A stretch of 64,000 nucleotides of DNA from Acanthopleura granulata (lineage: Eukaryota; Mollusca; Polyplacophora; Chitonida; Chitonidae): contig JABBOT010000004.1 of the NCBI GenBank assembly GCA_016165875.1, positions 8,842,889-8,906,888 of the forward strand. Direction: 5' to 3'. The notes under the pieces were generated by a model, which saw only the letters and a list, made by a program, of their open reading frames with translations, did not search any database and was not told the origin of the DNA. Shown piece after piece: positions 12,329-26,801 of the stretch. Both the position numbers and the translations under genes were made by a program. How positions within the stretch are numbered: the first letter of the stretch is position 1; each line of letters opens with the position of its first letter.

Positions 12329-12860
12329 ACCTTGGATATTTTTAATAATTGTGAATGACATAGGAATATTGTTCATATTTCAGAATACCTTATGAATATG
12401 AAGCGATATAGGGATTACCTTAGTGATATTGAACAAATTTCTGAATGTCGTAGTTATATCATTCATATTTGTAGAGACATTAGTTGTAAGTATTAATCAT
12501 ATTTTTTAAGGCATAGGCCTCTACATGTTTAGTGAAGACTCTAGATGTTGTTCATCCTGTTAATATCTTAAGGATGTTAATCATATTTTTTAATACCGTA
12601 GTGATATTGTTCATATTTTTGAAAACCTTGGTGACATATTTGTTTTTATTTGTGAATACCGTAAAGATGTTAGTCATATTTGTGAATACCTAAACGATGT
12701 TGAAGTGCAATTTTGGGAATACCTTTTTTATATTATTAATATCTGTGGATAAATGTCTTGGAATGTTGGTCAATACTATTCGTGTTTGTGAATATACCTT
12801 AACAATATTGTTCATATTCATAAAAACATTAGGGACATATTGTCACATGTGTCATAAATT
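12329..12860. repeat. Degenerate 30-bp minisatellite
   Basis: Many successive diverged units of about 30 bases follow the pattern 'accttagtgatattgttcat' plus 'atttgtgaat'. Clear copies of exactly 30 bases occur around 12357-12480 and 12595-12690, with occasional 28- or 33-base variants. About 15 or more units are present; the middle (12485-12570) is the most decayed. Confidence 0.85.
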
Positions 12861-13509
12861 ATTCTTACTTGTGTGCATGTGTTATTATTAAGGCTATTAT
12901 TCATTGACATTTCTTTTCATACACTCTCACAAAATCTACTGTTCATGTATTGAACTTCTTGGTGTATCTTATGTGTTGCTGGTAAGAGTCTGCTCTGTTT
13001 TATCATGATAAGGCTGTTCATTGTGAGGCTGCTTTCTACGTACTGTTCTTTTGGATTTTTTTTTGGGGGGGGGGGTTCATATATTAGTGGTTGAAGTCTC
13101 ACAGGAGTGCCTTCCATTGATCTGCATGGATGAAAACAAATGATCTTGTGAGTTATTCTGGCCAAACCTTGTTACTGTGTGGAGCAACCAATAGCGTTGG
13201 AACCAGTTTCTTCAGTACAAGTATTATCAAGGCCATAGTTTATTTAAACAAGATCTGTGAACTAGGGGTCTGCTGCCATAGAGTATTTTTTTTCTGATTT
13301 TACCTTTTTTTTTTCACCATCCCATGAATCAACATTGAGAAAGCGAATGTTCCTTTCATATCACCTTATCAGCCTTTTCGCAGGCATGCATGGCTCCTAG
13401 GACCTACAAGAGCTGTTTGCTTATCTCAGATTATGTTTTGTGAGCAACTTTCTGAATGGTGTAAAAAAATCTGTTTACTTGAATCCTGTTTGTTTAGTTG
13501 CTATTACAG
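12861..13509. other. No gene seen
   Basis: AT-rich DNA leading up to the exon candidate at 13510, with a run of T followed by about 12 G at 13054-13075. Confidence 0.4.
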
Positions 13510-13642
13510 GAAGTATATGAACAGGAGTGTGATGATATGTTCGTGTTGAGTGATTTAATGGACGGTTTGATAATATCTGGGTTAAGCAGAGCAGCACATT
13601 TAACATTGCAGACCTCTCCCGACATGGTGCAATATCTGCAAG
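13510..13642 (+). CDS. Isolated exon candidate, unrecognised protein
   Basis: This 133-base block lies between a clean 'gtttagttgctattacag' acceptor and a 'CTGCAAG|gtattt' donor, with 44 codons open in one frame plus one spare base. The peptide includes EVYEQECDDMFVLSDLMDG and SGLSRAAHLTLQTSPDMVQ. That is an acidic first half and an amphipathic, helix-like second half, with base composition richer in GC than the flanks. A TAG lies just upstream in the same frame, which supports a true exon start. It is on the MON2 strand 34 kb upstream but does not match the MON2 sequence I remember. It may belong to another gene or to a divergent region. The opposite strand is also partly open. Confidence 0.5.
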
Positions 13643-16600
13643 GTATTTGTTTATATACTTGGTAAATGTATTCTGTTCTGCAAATCTTAACAAATTAGAT
13701 GGGTTTTTTTTTCTGTGATACTATTCAGTGAACATAGTTTGTTTTTTTCAACCTTACAAGCAGACCTATGTTTGTGTCAGGTCTTCATGCAAGTTCTAAT
13801 GCCGTGTCTGATATGTTATCTTGTCAGATATAACCCATCGTAAACATTCTGGTTTATGTTTAGTAGATATGATAGACAGCTTTTAAAGTATTAATATACA
13901 AGTCTGGGTCCATCCAAACTCTCCTTAATCATTTAGTGTTTAAGTACAAGCAAACCATTGTAAGCCTTTTGGTTTCTCAGCAAATGAATGAAGCGAAGTA
14001 GTGTTTATAAACAAGTAGTCATGTTCTTTACAAATACAGGTGTGTGATAGTCCACTGTCCAAGATGTACAATTTAATATGTGGTTGCATCATAAATAGGT
14101 GGCTTGTTACACTTCAGTTTGTGTTTTCTTCATTGTTTATTCCCATATAATAAAAATCAAAGATTTCTTTATGTTTTACATATTGAAGCCGTCTTTTACT
14201 CTATATATTGCATTGGACATTGAATGAAGATGGATTAAGTGAACTCCTCTTGTTAAGTGATGTGCCTGAAGGATAAAATAACTATTTACTAGCATGTATG
14301 TGTGATAGATCACAGTCAGGAGGCCAATGGAATGACACTAAGAGCTACATGTATCTTACAAATGACATATAACTGGAACTATTATTGGCAGTATAGCTTA
14401 GGTAATGAATGAAGGGCGTGTTATTCCGTGGACTCCAGTGAGAGAAACTGTTTATTTGAACAATATGTCTATAAGAAACAAGTAATTTGTAAATAAAACC
14501 CAAGATAGAATTGTAAACATAGGTTCTTTCAGCATTTCTGGAATGGAAAATATGAAGTAATTTCTATGGTTTGTTATAACCATTTAGCATGGTATTGTCA
14601 GTATTTTAGGTATCTTGTTTGGTGGATCAGCAACAGATCAAGCTTGGGTTACCTGTGAATGATATCCTCTGTGTGTTTAATGATTCTTTCCTTTGCTTCA
14701 TTTTATTAATCTCTTTGTGAGCTTTCTTATTTATTTTTGTGTCATGGATTTATATGAGCATGTGTTACAGAGAGGATATTTGAGTGAGACTTTGAAATTT
14801 ATAAGGTTTGTGGGTATGAGCCTTTTAATAGTTCATTAGATGAGAATGAGTGCTATTGGTGAAAAGGGTTATCTAAGCATGCTAAATAGATATATAATTA
14901 ATGGGGTCCACTGGCTGGAGAGAATAAAGCTATAACTAAATCCCAATGCAGCCCTTTTGTTTCTACTATTCCATCGCCTATCGGGATCTGTTAAAAAGCC
15001 ATGACCAGTTTTATCATTTGTAGTCTAGAATCCTTTGCTTCTCCGGGGAAATAGAAGGGAGAGGTTTGGAGGTGGGAAGGGGGATGAAGCATCAGAATTC
15101 CTGTTATAAAGTTGATGGCATCCTTTGGTAGGTAGAATTGATATACCAAGCCCATAGCCATGTCAGATTGTATCAGGTGGTGGATTTGTCTTTACTGTGT
15201 TAGATACTGATGTCAAATTCGAAGATAAAGGTGACTTGGAATGTTGGACAAATATGTATATTTGGTATAGAGCAGGTTTTGTCAGACTGACACCTTGGTG
15301 GAGATAGGAGCAGGCTTTCTTCAGATAGTATCTATAAGCTGGGCATGGGTTGATTCTACTTTGGCTTTCTGATGTCTCTGCACCACAATGTCCTTCAAAT
15401 CTTCCCCTTTCTCTTAGTAGATGGGAAATATCCTGTTCCCTGGTCAAAAGATAACATCTTGTTGTGCTGGGATGTATACCCTCTCACAGGCTAGGTTGCC
15501 ATGGCAATCATGTTCATGTAGACAGTTTGAAGAAACTTCCCTCTTATTGTTCCCTGTATAAACTTTTGTGAATATTTACAACATCAGAGTATTATTTCAG
15601 TCAAATTGTAAGAAAGAAACAAAAGAAAAAAATGAAGTTTGTAGTTCAGCATGTGATTTTATGATTGGAGTAAGGAATAAATTATCGTTTCTCATTATGG
15701 TATTGCTGATCAGGAAACAACTTTTTCTGTGACTCTTATCAATCAGTAAGTGTGCTGGAAATATTGATTAAAACATCTTTAAAACAATGTGCATAGTAAT
15801 TTAGTTTGAAAGAGTGGGTTGTTTTCACATGCTAATCACCAACAATTTCACATGCCAATGCTGGACACATTGTCTTAAATTGTTTCTGTGTCTTGTAAGC
15901 TTTGCTGTCATGGCTAGAGTATCAGTTTTCTGGGTTGGCATGGCAATGGTGAATTTATTTCTGTTTTATTTTAGCATGTTGTCCTTGGGAAAGCACTGTT
16001 AGTTAGAGCTTAAGTCAAGAACTTAATCTCATTATTGTCAGAATTTTCAGCTCTGGTTGAAAGCTGCAGAGCATTTTAAGGTTTCAGTTTTTGTAATAAA
16101 AACCAAATGAGTGCAAGATTATCTGCTCTCGGGAGCGAAAAATTTGGAAAATTTGTAACCTTGTTCCTCACGCCAAGGGTAATTGAGCACTGGAGGGTAT
16201 TATGTGTGGAAAATAGCATTCAGTTTAGTTAGAGAAGGTACAAAACATTCTGTTGTCTTCAGCATACCTTTGGTCATTAGAGGATCAAACCCCTAGGGTA
16301 TAGTTCTTCAGTGGTTGGTTTGATCAGAATTATTTTCACCTTTTTAGTTATTTTATCCAAGTTGCGAAACTCTTAAAGGCAAAAACTTTCAAAGAACTTA
16401 AAATCACTTAAAAAGATAGTATTGCATGTCGGAGAAACTTCTGAATTTTCTGTTTTATATGATATTCCTTGGGTGTTTTTATCTGAATATGATAAATGAG
16501 TGACATCATGACCATGTCTGTCTGCTTTTCCACACATGAGTATGGATAACATCTAAAATGTAAAAGCCAGACCACTTTAGAGTGTGTTTTCATATTTAGT

Positions 16601-17710
16601 TCAATATTTGTGTTCTTGTCCGCTACATAACATTTCTGTCTTGGTGCTTGGGTTTTGGTGTGCAAGTCTATTTTTATCTAGTCATAATAATATATTTATG
16701 GTATTATGGCCTGAACAGTTTCTTCAGTTCACCTATTTCTTATTCTGTATGTAGATATAGATGAGTTCACAGAATGTGTTCTTAATGAAATGTATAGTTA
16801 TCAGATTTAGAAGGCATGTTTATGTTGTGCTGAAAATATACTTCTTTAAAGTGAGATCACTTAAATCCAATGCTGTCTGATTACTGTTATTATGCTGTTA
16901 GTGTAAGTGCTGGCTTGTTTTACATGGTAAAGATTGTTGGTTTTCTCCAGGAACTTTCATCGAAAAACAAATATGACTATCATCCTGCAAATGAAACTAA
17001 AAAAATGTGACCACATCATTAAACACCAATGAAAGAAATAAATATTGCCATATTGCTCTGATTGTATCAGATCCCTCTCTTATCAAAATGATGTAAGATG
17101 TGTGTACACAGACACTTGTATGACCTTGTTAGTTAGCCTTTGGATGGTAAGGGAATTCCTGTATTGGATGTTGGAAAGTTTCATAACCATGATGAGTTCA
17201 TGTGTTGTAATTTTGGAAAGGTTAGTGTGGAATTACAAGTACATATCTGCTTGGTGGCTAAGCCTTGTACTGCATATTATATATTAGCTTTGTCATGAAG
17301 TGTTTGTTTCATTCCTTCTTGATTGCATGATCTACGACATTTTACTGGGAGATACTTTTCAGGTTATAAAAAAACGCTACTTTTGCTGTGACTGTATATT
17401 CCATCAAACTTCATATACTTTTTACAGTCAATCATGCTACTACAAGTAAACATAATTACATTTACAATATGTTTCATCACCTCTTTTTGCACCTTGTTTG
17501 AAATTGCATTCCTGTAAAGTGATACAAGAAGATATATCTAATTAGTTAAGTGTGCACATTGATCGAATTAATGGAATATGTAGGTCTGGATACTCCAGAT
17601 GCATTGCTGAATGAGGAGCAATATTGAATGGATTTACACACATGTAAGACTGTAAATTCAAGAATTGTGTAAAGGCCATTCATCCATTTCTATCACACAT
17701 TGAAGAAGGT
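13643..17710. other. No gene seen
   Basis: Intronic or intergenic AT-rich sequence. No exon or repeat I can support. Confidence 0.4.
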
Positions 17711-19865
17711 CTAAAATCCCTCAATAAATATTGTGACTGACCAGATGGGAGATGGTACTTTCAACCATCTATCACTCTTCGGACAAAAGATATGTGTGTC
17801 TACCCCTCTGGGACCAGTGGAAATGGTGGTAGACCCCTCCACGGGATTAGTGTCTACATCGAAGCCTGACATGGTCTGACAAGCAGACAGTGGATTAACA
17901 TTCAGTTCACCTTATGTGATGGCAGAGGTTTGGCATGCCTTCTGTAAACCCTTAAACACTTGTGGTGTTTATTTCTGATGGACTCGAAAGAAAGAAAAAA
18001 AGAAAGGGTTGTGTCATCTTATTTTTACCTTCTGAGGCTATGGATTTCTTGATTCCTCATTACATTTTTGTTGTTTTATAGGATGAACATGAGGTGACCA
18101 AATTTTCGAGAAAAAATTACACTTGTTGATCTTACTGGGATAATTTAAATGAATGCAGACATGAGTCTGTTTTTCATGGAACATGTATGGAGCAGCTTCC
18201 ATATATCTGTATATTTTAGACTGTGCCCCCAAATTATTTGTTTTGTGTCAAAGTGGTCCAGTTCACCAGCTGTTTTTTTTTTTTAAATCAAAAAAATCTT
18301 CAATTAAATGTCTTTTTGCATCAGATGCAGTATTTGAAAGACAGGTTTATTGAAGATTAGTTTATCCTACCTTTTTTACCTATCCTACTTTTTCAAAAGA
18401 CACTGGACCCATGCTTATGTAGTGTTTTATTATTGCTGTTCAAGACTTAGATTTGCATGTATATGTTTGCAAACATGGAAGATTTATTCCGTGTTTCTTT
18501 TTCATATTCAAAAAAGGATACTTCAGAAAAAGAATATTTATTTTTTTCTAGTTTTTCTGATGGTGGGTGAAATAATAGCCTGAAGTATTAAAAAAGAGAA
18601 GTTGTAGCATCTGGCAACCATGTTACCTAACAGTGGAGTGTCTTGGAATAAGGTCACAGTACACCAATTGGATAAGGAATAAATTCTAATGTCACAAAGC
18701 AAGCATTGCGGGCAGTTGTGACAGTGTGAGGTTTGAGTTGTGACAGGTGCAACTCCTGACATGGTATCAACATTGCGTATCAACAAAGCTATGCCTTAGG
18801 GTATTCCATTACTGGCTCATTAGAGTAGTGAAACAGGTATCTTGGAGAATATTTCTTCATTGCATTGCAAAAAACTGGTAGTTGCAGATGTCGGAAAGTT
18901 GCAAAGAAAAATTTTCACTTCATTAAGGTGTGTGATTAACGTCGCTTACTGTAAAATTCAAGAAGGAATGAATGATTGGAGGTTTAACTCATGCCACATT
19001 GTTGATAAAGTTTGTGAACTTGGCTCAATGTATGTTATTACCTAGGTGTACATGTTAATGGGTGGCTCTGCAGTATTCAGAAATCTGACAGATAATACCT
19101 GGTACACCTGAATTAATATGTGAGCAATTATTGACCACCTGATGTGAATAAGGTCTTTGTGGTTAATCTTAAGATTATAGGTAACTATATTGAATTATTG
19201 GTCAACGTATAGCACATTTACGATGATTTCTATGTTAAAATATGCCTTGTGTATAGTATCATGTAAATATGTAATTTTGAATGACATGTAGTGTTCTTTA
19301 CTCATGAATGTTATACATGTACATGTATATTTAAAATTTGAGTTAAGATGAATTCAGGGAAAGAATGGAAATTATCTGATTAACCTTAAGGTGACTCACA
19401 GTACTGCTGAAGACCTTCATATATATTGAGAGGAGGGAAAAAACGCTGCCCTGAATCTCCCTTGGTATGTGAAACCCTGTTGATATTGACCAAGGCTTGG
19501 CGTCAACTTTCTACCAGCTGGAATTTATCACCGTACGGTCTCCACAAATTTGTATCATAGATCATTTCTCTGATGGTATTAGCTAATGTCTGGATAGTTT
19601 TCAGAATGGTTTCCTTGTTTGAAGGGCGAAGGGAAGGTGCATGGCTGTCTTGTGGAGTGGCTTACTGACAAGTGTGATTCCCATAGAGTCTCATCAGTTG
19701 TTGTTTGGCCTTGTTTCACCAGATCACATGCCCTCCCCTGCCTTCCCCACTCTTCCCCAGCCATCACCCTCCTTCACCTCTGTCTGTGGACCGGACTGTG
19801 CTCAAATCACTACAAATTAGATAAATGAAATGAAGGCCGGAACAGCCCACTCAAGGGAGATGGGC
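17711..19865. other. No gene seen; possible decayed repeat at left end
   Basis: A slightly GC-richer block (about 17730-17980) ends in an A/G-rich tail (ctcgaaagaaagaaaaaaag). It contains a short hairpin, AGATGGT...ACCATCT, near 17750. It could be an old retroposed repeat, but I cannot name it. The rest is unremarkable. Confidence 0.3.
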
Positions 19866-19868
19866 ATG

Positions 19869-19935
19869 CATTTTTTTTCTTCTTCTTCTTTTTTTTTTTT
19901 TTTTCTTCTTTTTTTTTTTCTTTTTTTTTTTTTTT
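19869..19935. repeat. Pyrimidine tract (T with CTT blocks)
   Basis: About 65 bases of almost pure T/C are followed by 'gaccggcctggttggcaggcc', itself a short GC-rich inverted repeat (ggcct...aggcc). Confidence 0.9.
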
Positions 19936-22900
19936 GTGTTTGACCGGCCTGGTTGGCAGGCCATGTGTTAATCATGTTACATGTGTATTGATAGGTCGCT
20001 TGACATAACTGTTAAGTGTGAATGATTTTTGTGGCTAGATGTTAGCTCATTAGTTTGGAACCACTCAGAAGTGTATATGCTCTTTTAATGCAGAGGAGAT
20101 ATAAAGAAAAGATCAACCTACTTAAGTAGTGTCTTAAGTAAGTATATTTTGGAATGAAATTACTTCCTAATAATATTACATTAGTAATATAGCAGGCCAG
20201 GGAAAAGTATTTGAACATTTTGAAATATTTTGAAGTTTAAGTTTGTTGAAGGAAATGTCGGTATTCAAAAAACTTCAAAAAATGTCTTAACTTCAAGCAA
20301 GAACTTTTTACCTTTGCCACCAATATGACATCCATATTCCATCTGCCTTAAGCTGTTGTCAGAAGTAAGGGAAAGGGGAAAATTTGTAATAAATCCAGTT
20401 GAGAGAAGAGTTGATAGCTTTTAACAGCGTAATGGATAAGCAGCAATGTGATATATGGTGCCGAGAGCTGCTAATATTCCTGTCTTTATCAGTTTCTAAT
20501 TAGGCACACTGGGAGATTGTTAAACCTTACAAATCTTGAACTACCACCAATGTGGCCCTCACTCAGTTTGATTACCCATGACATCAGGTGATTCTGGCTC
20601 CTGACAGGGGCTTCTTCTTTGGCCCAGGGCAACCACATTAGGGTGATAGGGATAATTGGACAGGTCTGTGTCCCTCTTTTCATCTGTCTTCTCTCTCAGA
20701 GCCGGTCCACAAATCATACAGGCTACCTATGTTTCCCATTAATTATTAGACCGCATGAGTGTGCAGCAAATGCTCTTCCCTTTTGTCTAAAGGCATGTTT
20801 TAGGCAACCTCAGTGACATGTGTATCCCACTTTTGAATCTCTAGTCAATTCACACTAGCCAATTCAGGGGTCTACCTGGAGAGTTTAAAAGCATCGTTTT
20901 CTGGCAACAAATGGGCAGTTTATCTGAGGAATGGTGACAGGGGAGGACAATGACAGGCCTGAGTGTGTCACTTCAGGTTGTAAAGAAAACATAGTTGTGG
21001 GCTAATGGTTAACTGACATTAGAGAAGAATCCGCTTGATGGCAATAGACATGCAACCAGCATGGTCTTAAAAGAAACCACAGGCCTAGTAAAAAAAGGAA
21101 AGCAACTAAATAGGAGCAGACCTGCCAATGCAGAAAAATGGCTCCCATGTCGTCTTGTAATGCTTGCAACATGGGTTTCTCCTGTGGTTACAGGCGTTGC
21201 CCACTGTTGTGATACATCCATGTATGACAGTCAAATATATTAAGAAACATGAGTTGACATGTAAAATACTTTGATTGAATAACCCAGATTCAGTTATGCA
21301 GTTACTGTAGTACATTTTTACTGCTACAGATAATGGTTACATTAACTCTTTTTTTTCCATGGATTGAGTTCATCATGCTTTATGAAGTTATAAAAATGAC
21401 GTATAAAGATTTTGTCTGAAGAAATGATACACCTTCTAAGATTACTGCTTTAGTTTATAACCCCCTTAAAGGATAGGATTTCTGGCGTATTTGGTGACAT
21501 TATCAGAATAGAGTAAGATTTCTCAGGAATGTAATTCTTGCCTGTTTTAGCATCTGTATGGAAAAGGTACATAAATATGTAATGTACTAATCTGTGATCA
21601 CATGAAATCCAGTTGGTGAAGTGAACTTAAGACGCATTTAGTGCTTCTAAAATCAGACTGCAAATAGCTGCATTGATAGCTGTTCTCATAGACATAAGCA
21701 TCACAGTTTTCATCCACGTTTGATCAGTTAAAAATGCTGCATTTTTACATGCTTCTACATCCTTTGAGATCTTTGTTACATGTAGTTGGGCTCTTCCATC
21801 CATTGTGATTGACAAGGGCATTTGTAGGATACAGATAACAGTGATCCCATACCAAAAATTGCTGTACATCCATATCCAATATTCAACGTTGGGTATTGCT
21901 CACATGTTCTTTTGTATTCTGGGAACCCTGATTGTATTTCTTCTCAGAAACAAAATCTATCGTAGACTGGATATATTTCTGTTGGGATTTTGTTCACAAG
22001 CACTATCGTGTTTCGAATTAAGCAATGGGGTAACTCATCTGCAATATTGCTTTGGGAGATTGATCTAATACACAGCAAGGAGAGGTGGTTTACTATCCCC
22101 TGGTTAGTTGTTACGCATCACTGGCATGGCAGTCTGACTGAAATGATAGAATTGGAATACTTCATGATCTTGTATTGTCTGTGGGATTTGTGATTACTCT
22201 AACATTAGTTTGCTGTTAACTTGTATTTCTCAATCATTCCAACTCATAGTGGGACATTTTGTTCAACATATTTTTTGGGGTATTTATTTTAAAGCATGCT
22301 ATTTGTTTCTAACTACTACAATTCAGCAACCATATCATCTTTGAAATCCTGATTTTGACTGTATTATTAAATGTTGATGCCGTGAAGGTGAAGAGTAGTT
22401 TATATTGATTTGCACAACAAATAGTAATCTGAAAAAGAGTGGAAAAAAAGTACAGGTGGTTTTTTCTGTCTTGTTTTAATTTTGTAATGACATTGGAAAG
22501 TTTCTATGTGGTCTGTGAGTGAGCAGAGAGCTGTGATCAAAGGTAAACACCTGAGAGTACATCCTGTTTTCGCTGAACCCAGTAGCAGTTGCCAATGGGA
22601 CACCATCCGGGTGAACCACAGAACCTGGTCCACTGAGGCAAACTCTCTTCCGCCAACCAGATTAAAAGCAGAGGAACGGAACTCTGGTTTTTAATGTTGA
22701 AGAACGTATGCCACTTCCTCATTCGTTCTGTCAGTTAGAGGTGCTAGTATGCCTTTGTGTCGTTGAACAACTGGGCTGAACAAAGGCAACTCAGCGCTCA
22801 ATTCTTACCTCTACAAATGGCTCCAGTCAGATTGAAGGCCTTTGCCAGTTGTGATATAAAAATTTAATTCACCCTGTACATGTAGGTAAACAGTGACAAA

Positions 22901-23849
22901 TAGGGCCTTAGTTGATGCTAATAAAAATAATCCCGGGCTTCCATTTTTTTTATGAAAAGCCAGGAAATGTGAGTACACGAGAATTAGTCCATTGGCAGAT
23001 GGGCCATTTTTGGACAGTTATATTCATAGCATAGTTCTAAATTTTTCATGTACAGAAGTAAGTACACCTGTCCTTCATTATAGCATGCTTAATTACAACA
23101 TGGCATCCACATGGCAACACATTCTCAAATGTTTCACTCAAATTTTCTACAAGGTGCCCTTGCACTTATCTGTGTACACTTCCCAAAGTTGTGAGAATAG
23201 ACAACCTTTATGGTCGCATGAAGTCCAGAGTATGAATTATCATGTGGTCATTTCGTTCCCTGCCAGGATGTTAACATTTGGGCATTCTTTGTTGCCCAGT
23301 TTTATGTAGCCTTCATGTTGGAATGTCACAAAAAATACACATGCCATTAGTAAGAAGAACTTTAGTATTACTTTCAGCAACAATCAAGTAAATATATTAC
23401 AGCGTATATTGCATAATAGCGACACAAAATGTCTAAGTCATCATCATGGAACACAGAATTTGTTCTATGTTAGTTATGAGAATATAAAATTAGTCAAATT
23501 TTTCAGAATATGTGAAAATACTTACTGGGGTATTACAGAATAGATAATTTCCACTTAAGAAAAGACCACTCCATGTGCAACTTGATCAGGTAAAGCGATT
23601 TAGATCTTTGCATGAAATGCAGTTCAGTTGTCTAGGAGCATGCTGCCATTGCACATGACATATTGATGACCTTGCAGTGTGGTGACATTTATGAACCCAA
23701 GTCTTGCTGATTCAGTCAATGCATATTGGGACTCCCTTGTTGCACACAACACACCAATGACCATTGATGTAATATGATGAACCAATAATGGCTAAATCTC
23801 CTAGCTGCTGGCTCAGTTGAGCTTTAAAGATCAAAATTTGTCATATTCT
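19936..23849. other. No gene seen; small inverted repeats near 21.1 kb
   Basis: Between about 21076 and 21195, AACCACAGG and CCTGTGGTT face each other about 110 bases apart. They enclose a second pair, CCCATGT and ACATGGG. No coding exon identified elsewhere in this stretch. Confidence 0.35.
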
Positions 23850-23925
23850 GACAAAAGGTATGGGTTTCCTCTGAGATTTTCCTCCAACCATAAATGTGAC
23901 TACCATTATATGCTATGTCAGATCT
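23850..23925 (+). mobile_element. Decayed SINE core fragment
   Basis: The stretch 'tatgggtttcctctgag' then 'ttttcctccaaccataa' resembles the SINE core seen at 2.63-2.68 kb, with an internal deletion. The surrounding tail and head cannot be aligned by eye. Confidence 0.45.
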
Positions 23926-26801
23926 CCAGTTTTGGATAAAAAATTGTCCAAAATATTTGTTCATGTACCTTGGTGGCATAATGTTTCAGGGGATACTAAA
24001 GGATGGCATGTTTATCTTAGTTTTTTTTTATGTGGACTTTTTATTACAATGCTTCCCCTTGTACGTGTACAGTTGTGCAACATGGATATGACTGTTGGTG
24101 CTTGCGGTGATGTAAAACCAGGCACCATCAGAGGTGAATTAAAAATTATAAATTCCCGGCTTTATTTCAGACATTGTTGTGGATAATTGCAACAAGATGA
24201 CACCTAGAATTAATGTGAATTCACAGTTTAATTTTCTACCAGAAAAGTTTGAGTAAAAAAGCACAGCTATAAGACATGGAATAAATGGTCTTATTATGGA
24301 CATTCACATACTATTTATATTATAATATTCCTTTGTAACTGCATAGTCATCTCAGTACAACAAGATAATCATAGCATGAAAGCAAGTCAGTTTTCAATAA
24401 AATCTGTCTTGAGAAATCAAACATCGTTTACACAGAATAAAGGCACCTTGTCTGCATTTACCAGATAATATAATGATAAATTTATGGTATCTGACAGCTT
24501 TGGGGTTTTATATCCTCAGAGGAGCTGTCAAATTGGTCATAATGCTAATGTGTTTGACTTTCTGACAAAGGCCACGACTCACAAGGCCTTGTGGGTATCA
24601 AGAGGATTCTTATCAGTTTCAGGCTGCATACATATATACATTTAGGTGGTCAGGGTCTAGAATCTTGTCCCCCCAAGGGTTAAGCAGTTTTAGTAAATAG
24701 GAATTCTCCAAGCTAAAGATTATTAGAGCGAATTTGGTATATGGTGGCAGCAATAAATTATTCCTGTGTCGAGTGGTAATAAATCAGATGTCACCTACAC
24801 TGGATGCCTAATCATTTATTGACGAAAGACTTCAACACTCAGCTTAGCTAAATGTCTACCATTGTTCTCTGGATCATTTGGTCCATCACACTTGAAACAT
24901 TAGTGATCGTATGACCAACGAAGACCAGCCCGATGCCCCAAATGGTTCAGCACTATTGTCCTTTTCATGTGGAAAGATGTATTGGTGGGAACCACTCAGT
25001 GTCATGTATTAAAGGAGTAAACTGATGTGACCTTTTCTTACACACGCTTTAAAATGGTTCGATTTTAAACCAAAAGGAAGATGAAGGGACCTGATGCATA
25101 AGCCTTGCCCAAAATCCAGTCCTCTTATCTTCTGCTCTCCTTTTTACCCCAAAAATCTCTAAAGAGGATTGTTAGCATTTGAAGGTATCATTTGGTATAG
25201 ATCAAGCATCATCTTGGGACTTCCTAGATTAGTCTGTGAGTTTAAACGGGGGACAGACTAAGACCAACAATGGTTAGGGTAATTATCACATGATTCTGAG
25301 GGGTTTCCTTGCTGTGAACCGGACTTGCTCACAAGATAGTCAGAAACAAGTAATACTCTGCTTGCTAATACTACACCCCTAGACTAGGCAGGTCTTGCTG
25401 CCTTCTCTCTTCTTTCTTTCATCCTACCATTTTCTTTTCAATACTCTGTTTTTCGTATTTGTAAATCTTTGAACCCGATATTAAAGAGAGTGTCTTTTTC
25501 TTTGCCTTTATTGCTGAACAGGAGTGACCAGAAGGGTAAAACATAAGCTGCTTGTCACAAAAGCAGGAGTGATTAAAATGCCACCATTTCAGCTGTATGG
25601 TACATGTAGCTATGTTTCCTGAATTGCCTGACTTGACTAAATTTATTATTCGTACAGCCATGTACAAATCAATTGTTGAGATAGTTTAATAATCCTGAAA
25701 GCCTTAACATGTTTTCACAGCAACCTCGCGTACCTCACAAACGTACAGTGCATGACAATACTTCACATATTTGCACTTTACTCTGAAGACCATAATTACT
25801 GGTGGGATATTGTCATATGCATATTTTTACATAGATATGTTCATGTTGGAATGTATGGCTGCTTGATTCTGGACAAGTTGGTTTGTGAAATACAGATTTT
25901 CCATTTATTGACCTTTCAAAATATTTTCTTGCAAGCATATTCTGATCTTTCTAATCCCATCACATGGTGAGAGGCCGGCAGAATAACATTAACCCAAAAG
26001 TTACATGGTTGTGCTTGAGGATATATTATCTGTGACAGTGTTTACTACACATAAACAGTTAGTCTTGGATGGACTAATTGCTTAAACCATAGCCCTTGTT
26101 GTCCGTGCATTTGATAGGTCTGCAAAATGTGTGCATAGTTGATAAATGAAAGGGTTGTGGCCTTCATATCTGCAGCTATCAAGGTGATAAGGTATTGATG
26201 TAGGCTTCTAGCTCTGTTCTGTTTCTTGCCAATTTCTCGTCTGGGAAATCCCATGGGATACCTGAAAAGGTGTTGTGGGTTTTCAGGGCTGACCTTATTC
26301 AGTATCTCAACCAGTAGCAGCTGTACACAGGCTTCATGCATTGCTTGCAGAGCCAATTACGGGAAAAGGACATTATAGCATAGCTGTGGAGGGACTCTGA
26401 GGTTGTCTAAGAGAGGTAGAGACAAAGAGTAAGGCTTTACTCCTCCTGTAATATATTCTTTGTATATGACTTGGAAAAAATGTGTGTTCAAAAACATGTG
26501 TATGTACAAAAACATGTTGTAATAATCAGTCATTGATGAGAACCAAAAGGTAGTTATAAAGTGAATGACACTTTGGGTCATTAATATTTTTTAATGGTGT
26601 AGATAACATTGAAACTTAGAATGTAATAAATTTCTAGGGGTAATGAATTACCACCTGTGGCATTGGCAATAAACCACCTGTGGCATTGTTTTCAGTGAAA
26701 ATCCTAGCCTCTATCAAAGGGGTTATTTGTACTGGTTTCTGTACTTATGTTGATATGAATAAGCCAAGCCTGCAATTCCTGACCCTCACCAATTCATGCA
26801 G
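23926..26801. other. No gene seen
   Basis: AT-rich. A local duplication of 'ccacctgtggcattg' occurs near 26652-26690. No exon supported. Confidence 0.4.
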
